Shown in pieces: positions 18,753 to 24,169 of a stretch of 24,169 nucleotides of DNA. The stretch lies in the NCBI GenBank assembly GCA_027596035.1, contig JADGJA010000314.1:1-24169 (forward strand). Reading direction: 5' to 3'. This DNA is from Thoreauomyces humboldtii (lineage: Eukaryota > Chytridiomycota > Chytridiomycetes > Spizellomycetales > Powellomycetaceae). The stretch's first letter is position 1; each line of letters begins with the position of its first letter. The notes below the pieces were generated by a model that was given only the letters and a program-made list of their open reading frames with translations, had not been told where the DNA came from and ran no database searches. The translations under genes were made by a program, and so were the position numbers.

Positions 18753-19727
18753 GTTTGTTGACCGTCAGAATTCCGTCCGGTAGGCCCCTGTACGAGAGCG
18801 ATGAGGGATACCGCTGCAGTTACACGCTATTGTATAGGCTAAAGTTTGGCGCAGGAAAGAGTCTATCGTTCGCGGGTGCGCAATGTACGATTGCGAGGGA
18901 GCGCTCGCGAAGGTAGGGAGTGGAGAGCTGCCGTCAGATCTCACTCACATCGAAGACTTTTTCCCGGCTGACGGTGCACTCTCCAAAACCGTACGATGGC
19001 CTGCTGCAGTCCTTACACTCGTTACGATGCTCATTCCTACACCAATGTAACCGATCCTTAGATCGGCGCTGCCGCTTCATTGCTAGCCTCATGGGCAGTC
19101 AATATTGCTAGATGAACAGAGGGTTGAACCTGACATGTGCAGCAAGAGCCTCCTGCGGGGTTACAAAAACATCAACGATCGCGGAACGCAAACTTACAGA
19201 TGACCAGCTGATAATCGCTCGCTCTGATCCCGCAGAGGGAGCTTGAGAGTAAGCAGGGGGTCATCTCAACCCCACCGGACATTTGATGAGGAATTTGTAA
19301 AGATGGCTGGGCGCAGAGGCAATCTTTGTCATCTGGGTGCTCGTCATTCGGCAAGTACTGTAGCCGCATCCGTCGGTCGCAGACATTACCTTGTCTCGGT
19401 GAGTGACACATGCCTGTACGGCATCATCGTCGGCATGCAGTCAGATTCGACAGACGAGCCCAAATTCAGCGTTGAGGACAGACAAAAGACCTGCTGGAAG
19501 AACTGATTAGCGGCATCATCGAGAGAGTTTTCGGAGCGAGACCTTCCCGCATCTTTGGATCAGCGTGACTGTGGTAAGACCGTGCTGGTGTTGACTGGTT
19601 GCTTGGTTTTTGCGGGACTTCCGCTGTCTGTGCAAGCGACATGAATTGTCAAGCCACCCATTCCCCTTGCCTGCTTCTCGCTCGGAAGCTCGAAGACTGG
19701 GAAACCACCAATCATCCTCAAGGCAAC
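18753..19727. other. Gap between VMA6 and TIM8 with coding-like fragments
   Basis: 975 bp. On the + strand, an open stretch about 19243-19398 (…TFDEEFVKMAG…, ending HYLVS) meets a GTGAGT donor. An 83-nt intron to GACAG (19481) would join it in phase 0 to an amphipathic, protein-like end starting TKDLLEELIS and finishing RPSRIFGSA at TGA 19565-19567. The 5' part of such a gene was not found. On the minus strand, a GTAAGT donor at about 19196 and short Cys-containing frames (for example HRNECKDC near 19040) compete. No family was recognised. Confidence 0.3.
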
Positions 19728-20290
19728 ATGAACCTCCCAACAGCAGACCTCGATGAGAAGAGCAAAGCAGAGCTAGTACAGTTCGTTGAAAACGAGCAAC
19801 GTCGAGCAAACTTCCAGTCTACTGGTAAGAATGGAGACGTCATGGACGCTCGGGTGACTCACTGTTTTCTGACCTTTCTGCTGAACGTTCGTTTAGTTCA
19901 CCAGTACACCGGTATGCCGTGGGTTGTGGGAGCAGGAGATACCCTGAGAGGCATTTCGCTTTTGAAGGTCTAAACAATTATTCTCCTTATTTTTCTTGCT
20001 ACCTCGCTGCTTTAGATACGTGCTGGTAAGGCTTCGTTTGCCAGGTTTTCCTTGCCGATCATTAGCTGATCTACTTTGCAGGGACAAGTGCATTATGAAG
20101 GTCAAGCCTGCTTTGGAAAAGTCAGACGAAGGTTGGTTGAAGAAGTTTGGGATCGAAAACGATGCCGAGGGACTTGCGCACTGACACTTGTGTTACAGTT
20201 TGTCTGACAAACTGCGTCGACCGGTTCCTTGACTCGACGATGCTACTACTGAACAGCTTAGGGGCCCAGGCGCAGGGGGGTCGCAAGTAG
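19728..20290 (+). CDS. TIM8: Tim8-type small mitochondrial intermembrane-space chaperone
   Basis: Five exons: 19728-19824, 19897-19911 (15 nt), 20016-20025 (10 nt), 20082-20131 and 20199-20290. They give 87 aa, the normal size. The product starts ADLDEKSKAELVQFVE and has the twin CX3C motif (CWDKC and CLTNC) that forms two disulfides. It is followed by VDRFLDS, which is typical of Tim8 rather than Tim9, Tim10 or Tim13. Tim8 pairs with Tim13 to carry hydrophobic precursors such as Tim23 across the intermembrane space. Introns are 56-104 nt. Intron 4 has the weak donor GTTGGT, but its use is forced by frame and motif. Two micro-exons encode VHQYT and the D-T-C-W part of the first CX3C. It is divergent from VMA6. 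Confidence 0.93.
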
Positions 20291-20823
20291 AACTCGCGCT
20301 GCTGGGCGGTTTGCTTCTGTAGAAATCAATGGATGTTAGTCTTTCACGCAGAGTTCCGAGCTCCAGTGCTTTGAATCGCTACGAGTATGCAGCCTCGCCG
20401 AAGCGCCGCGTACCGGATCCCTCTGCGCATCATCCGTTGTTGCTTTGCATTCGACTGCTTGGAGAACGGCTCTCTTCGAAGGAAGACAACGTTTTCAGTG
20501 GGCCACCTGCTTGTGCAGTCTTTCTAGCTTCATGATTCAGGGGTCTCGCCCGGTGTGCAGGCAACATATCTCTCCTCTTGATGGACACATCTAAACCATT
20601 GCCACTCTTTCTCCAAGCCCTTGAAGATGTTCAACTAAGTCAGAGTCGTCTCGTTGGGCAAACCATTCTCCTGCCCGTCGAAACTTGTCCTTGAGAAGCT
20701 GTCAGAAACCGTTTAATCAACGCCCCAGCCGCTTCCGATGATAGGGGACCCCAGGTCGTGCAGCAAAGCCCTTGGCCTCGAAGCCTGGGACTGAGCATTT
20801 CGCAAAGGACGCACACACAAACA
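20291..20823. other. Spacer between TIM8 and MAGOH
   Basis: 533 bp of mixed composition, containing the TIM8 3' flank and MAGOH promoter region. A 68-codon + frame at 20329 has no recognisable features. No RNA gene or repeat was seen. Confidence 0.5.
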
Positions 20824-21556
20824 ATGGCTACGGTAACCGGAGAAGAGGATATCTACGTGCGCTACTAGTGAGTGGAACATGGCATCTGCGTTCAGCAAAG
20901 GTTCTCAATTTCTGATGATCTTTCGCTACGTTGAAGCGTCGGGCACGTCGGCAAGGTACGGTGTCCCTCACATCGTCTGCTTCCTCCAAATACACTGAAC
21001 CATGTCATCCACTATTAGTTTGGTCATGAGTTCCTTGAGTTCGAGTTTCGACCAGATGGCAAGCTTCGGTACGCAAACTCATCCAACTACAAGAACGACA
21101 CTCTCATCCGCAAGGAGGTCTACGTCAGCCCTTCTCTCATCGCAGAGCTGAAGCGCATTGTCTCAGAAAGCGAAGTCATGAAGTGGGTCATCAGAGAAGG
21201 GCAGTGTAGCCCTTGGATGTCAAGACCTAACTTCTCTTTCGTCCTGCAGGGAAGACGACAAGCTCTGGCCAGTTCCGGACCGAGTGGGTCAGCAAGAGTT
21301 GGAAATTGTGATGGGCGACGAACACATCTCGTTCACCGTAAGCGTCATCTCAAGAGGATTCTCTTGCAAGTGTGAGCCAGGTGCCCGTCATTAATTCCCT
21401 CTCGGATTCAAACAGACGGCCAAGATCGGCTCGTTGGTGGATGTGCAAGATAGCAAAGACCCGGAGGGTCTTCGAGTCTTCTACTACCTCATCCAGGATC
21501 TCAAGTGTCTCGTCTTTTCGCTGATCTCTCTGCACTTCAAGATCAAGCCTATTTAG
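20824..21556 (+). CDS. MAGOH: Mago nashi, exon-junction complex core subunit
   Basis: Five exons: 20824-20867, 20937-20955 (19 nt), 21019-21182, 21250-21337 and 21416-21556. They give 151 aa, within the family's 146-152. The sequence is strongly conserved: [21 protein letters not shown] is split over three exons, followed by [58 protein letters not shown] and HFKIKPI at the end. Mago pairs with Y14/RBM8A and locks the exon-junction complex onto spliced mRNA upstream of junctions, affecting localisation and nonsense-mediated decay. Introns are 63-78 nt. The retained EJC fits a genome with many introns; intron-poor yeasts have lost it. GRP94 follows in the same direction, 293 bp downstream. Confidence 0.98.
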
Positions 21557-21849
21557 TCGCTGTTCTTGTGTTTCTTTTTGGTCTAAACACAAACATGTAT
21601 ATTATGACACTGCCGGAGCTAGAACCTCTCTTTCGGTTGTCGTCGATGCTTTGAAGCGCTGATCGTGCCTTCCTGGATGTGCTGTGTTTGACTTGGCTGG
21701 GAAGTTAGGATGCGATCTAGGATGCGATGGACTGCGCTTTCAAACATGTTTCGACAGTAGGAAGGTTGTGCAGCTGTTGTGTTGGCAACTTTCGCTCGCC
21801 GCAGCCAGCGAAGGTCACCTTGCATCGACCCAAGATCTCCCCCATCACG

Positions 21850-24129
21850 ATGCAGTTCAAAAGCCTTTTCCTGGCATTTGCTTTACTTCTCAGCCTAACC
21901 GTGGTCGCAGCCTCGGTTAGCGGGGATACTTCAGCAGATATCCTTTCAGAACCAGTCATTGCCGCTCCCCCCGGAGTTTCCATCCTCTCCGAAGATGACG
22001 AGGCCAAGGTCCGCAACAACGGCGAGTCATTCCAGTTCGAAACCGAAGTTAACAAGCTCATGAAGCTTATCATCAACTCGCTGTACAAATCGAAAGGTAT
22101 TCCAGTTTGCATCGTCCATGATTTGTGTTTTCAGGTGGACATTCCAAGCTAATGCTTACCCACTCAGAAATCTTTCTCCGAGAACTGATTTCCAACGCAT
22201 CCGATGCCATTGACAAGATTCGATTCAAGAGCCTCACCGACAAGAAGGCGCTTGAGGGCACCCCTGACCTCAAGATCACTATTGTGGCCGATAAAGCTCG
22301 CAAGACTCTCACCCTTAGCGACACTGGGGTTGGCATGACGAAGAATGAGCTCAAGAGCAACCTGGGAACCATTGCTAAGGTAATTGGCAATTTGCGACAT
22401 GAATTGCTATATTATGTGGCTGTATGTAGTACTTAACCTCATGCACCCGTTCGCTTAGTCCGGAACCGCCGAGTTTCTTGCATCGGCCGAAAGCCAGAAG
22501 AACAGCACCAACCTCATCGGACAGTTCGGTGTGGGCTTCTACTCTGCTTTCCTGGTTGCGGACCGCGTCGTGGTAGTTACCAAGAACAATGACGACAAGC
22601 AGCTGATCTGGGAATCGACCTCTGAGAGTGGTAAGAGGGGGACACTATGAAAACCTCCGTGAATATGATTTTGACGACGGACAACCTTAGATTTCCGAAT
22701 CATCGAGGACCCACGGGGCAACACGCTTGGCCGCGGTACGCAGATCGTTCTGCACATTAAAGACGATGCGTTGGAATACCTGGAGGAAGACAAGCTTCGG
22801 AATCTTATCAAACGCTACAGCGAGTTCATCAACTTCCCGATCTATCTGTGGTCCACCAAGACCGAAACTGAAGAAATTCCCATCGAGGACGAGAGTGCTA
22901 ACGAGGAGCTCAGCGACGATATCGAGGATGTCACGGAGACGGAAGAGAAGCCCAAGTTTAAGCTCGTCGAGAAGACCGTGTCCGACTGGGAGCTCACCAA
23001 CCTGCAAAAGCCCATCTGGACTCGTCGCCCCAGCGAGATCGAGACCGCCGAGTACAACGAATTCTACAAATCGTTTTCGAAAGGAAACGACGCTCCGCTG
23101 GCTTTCAATCACTTCCGCGCCGAAGGGGACGTCGAATTCAAAAGCATTCTTTTCATTCCCGCGAAGCCTCCGCAGGCTTTCCTCCAGAGTGGCGACGATT
23201 GGACCCACAACGTCAAGCTGTTCGTCCGCCGCGTGTTCATCACCGACGAGCTCCTTGGTTTCCTTCCCCGATGGCTGTCGTTCCTCACTGGCCTCGTTGA
23301 TAGCGACGATCTGCCGCTCAATGTGTCCCGCGAAACCCTACAGCAACACTCCACCCTCAAGGTCATCAAAAAGCGGGTTATCGCCAAGGCCATCGAGATG
23401 TTCACCCGCTTGGCAGCCAAGGACGTGGAAAAGTACGACGAGTTCTGGTCCCTTTACGGCAACGCCATCAAACTCGGTGTCATCGAAGATGCCGCGAACA
23501 AGAAGAAACTGATGAAGCTCCTCCGCTTCCGCTCCTCTGCCTCTGGGAACTACACTTCCCTGGACGCTTACGTTAGTCGCATGCGAAAGGGCCAGCCCCA
23601 GCTCTACTTCATCACCGGAGAAGACCAGAAAGCTTTCGAGGCGTCTCCTTTCGTCGAAAAGCTCATTGCTCGTGGCTACGAGGTCTTGGTAAGTGTTTTT
23701 ATTCTCAACTTTGATTGACAGCTTGCCAAACCATCTCATCATATCGTCTTCTGATTGTAGTACTTTGCTGATCCGATCGACGAGTACCTGTCCAACAGCC
23801 TCGAGAACTTTGAGGGCAAGAAACTCCAGCACGTCGGCAAGTCCGGTCTCAAGTACGGTGACGAGGATTCGGTTTCCGCGGAGACTGCGAAGGAGCTCGA
23901 AGAGAAATTCCAACCTCTGAAAGACTATCTGAAGGAGCGCCTGGCCGAGACGGTCGACACGGTCCGCGTCTCGAACCAGCTCACCACCTCGCCGTGCGCC
24001 GTCCTCGCGAGCGAGTACGGCGTGTCCGGTCCCATGGAGAGGCTCCTCAAGGCTCAGGCGGCTCAGAACAAGGACGACTTCCGGGCTAGGATGTACCTCG
24101 GTCAGAAGAAGATCTTTGAGATCAACCCG
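21850..24129 (+). CDS. Endoplasmin/GRP94, ER-type Hsp90 (3' end missing)
   Basis: Exons 21850-22096, 22168-22379, 22459-22630, 22691-23688 and 23761-24129 give the first 666 codons; a further intron starts GTACGG at 24130 and leaves the window. A signal peptide (residues 1 to about 21: [15 protein letters not shown]) directs it to the ER. The GHKL ATPase domain has E88-[14 protein letters not shown] (134-139), [11 protein letters not shown] and GRGTQI. An acidic linker (about residues 270-300) separates it from the middle domain with FVRRVFI, LNVSRE-LQQ and KVIKKR. The C-terminal part present includes [12 protein letters not shown] and the amphipathic M-R-LLKAQA region. The dimerisation end and KDEL-type retrieval signal would lie beyond the window. 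GRP94 folds secretory clients with ER co-chaperones. The signal peptide and alignment to GRP94 rather than cytosolic Hsp90 support the assignment. No ERSE or UPRE was found upstream. Confidence 0.96.
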
Positions 24130-24169
24130 GTACGGATCCCCCGTTCTCTACCACATTCCGCCCCCCCCC

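Noticed and set aside
19516..19809. 97-codon minus frame opposite TIM8 exon 1
   Set aside because: It is antisense to a well-supported TIM8 exon and lacks any domain.

Overview
The window is eukaryotic nuclear DNA, almost certainly from a fungus. Genes are compact and are split by short GT-AG introns (about 54-155 nt). The set includes PacC/Rim101, the fungal pH-response zinc-finger factor, and Nma111, the fungal double-HtrA nuclear protease. An ER-type Hsp90 (GRP94/endoplasmin), missing from the well-studied Dikarya yeasts, points by inference to an early-diverging lineage such as a zoosporic or zygomycete-grade fungus. No prokaryotic features, CRISPR array or clear tRNA/rRNA gene was seen.

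Left part (1-7846). The last exon of a cytochrome-b5-like MAPR/Dap1 gene (+) is followed by five minus-strand genes: a class-3-lipase-like hydrolase, pacC/RIM101 (two exons joined here), a small single-pass membrane protein with a PPGY motif, a three-exon multi-pass membrane protein of unknown function, and a polyQ/SAM-domain membrane protein. The last of these is interrupted by an 81-nt intron that carries an in-frame TGA.

Middle (7847-12607). About 4.8 kb has no convincing protein gene. It holds a TATA-box promoter with nested palindromes (about 9168-9330), short tandem repeats, a degenerate 41-bp tandem array with a two-unit superstructure (about 9649-10263, looser to about 10700), and two related intron-like modules (10726-10801 and 11092-11162). 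I read this as a candidate long non-coding transcription unit on the + strand. It is the least explained part of the window.

Right part (12608-24169). NMA111 (-, nine exons) is followed by a decayed PDCD2/Tsr4-like gene (+), V-ATPase subunit d (VMA6, -, six exons), a gap with unassigned coding-like fragments, TIM8 (+, five exons including 15-nt and 10-nt micro-exons), MAGOH (+, five exons including a 19-nt micro-exon) and the first 666 codons of GRP94 (+). These genes are housekeeping: protein quality control in the nucleus and ER, vacuolar acidification, mitochondrial import and the exon-junction complex. I see no evidence that they form a functional cluster.

All gene models were spliced by hand, by requiring canonical splice sites, frame continuity and agreement with known family motifs.
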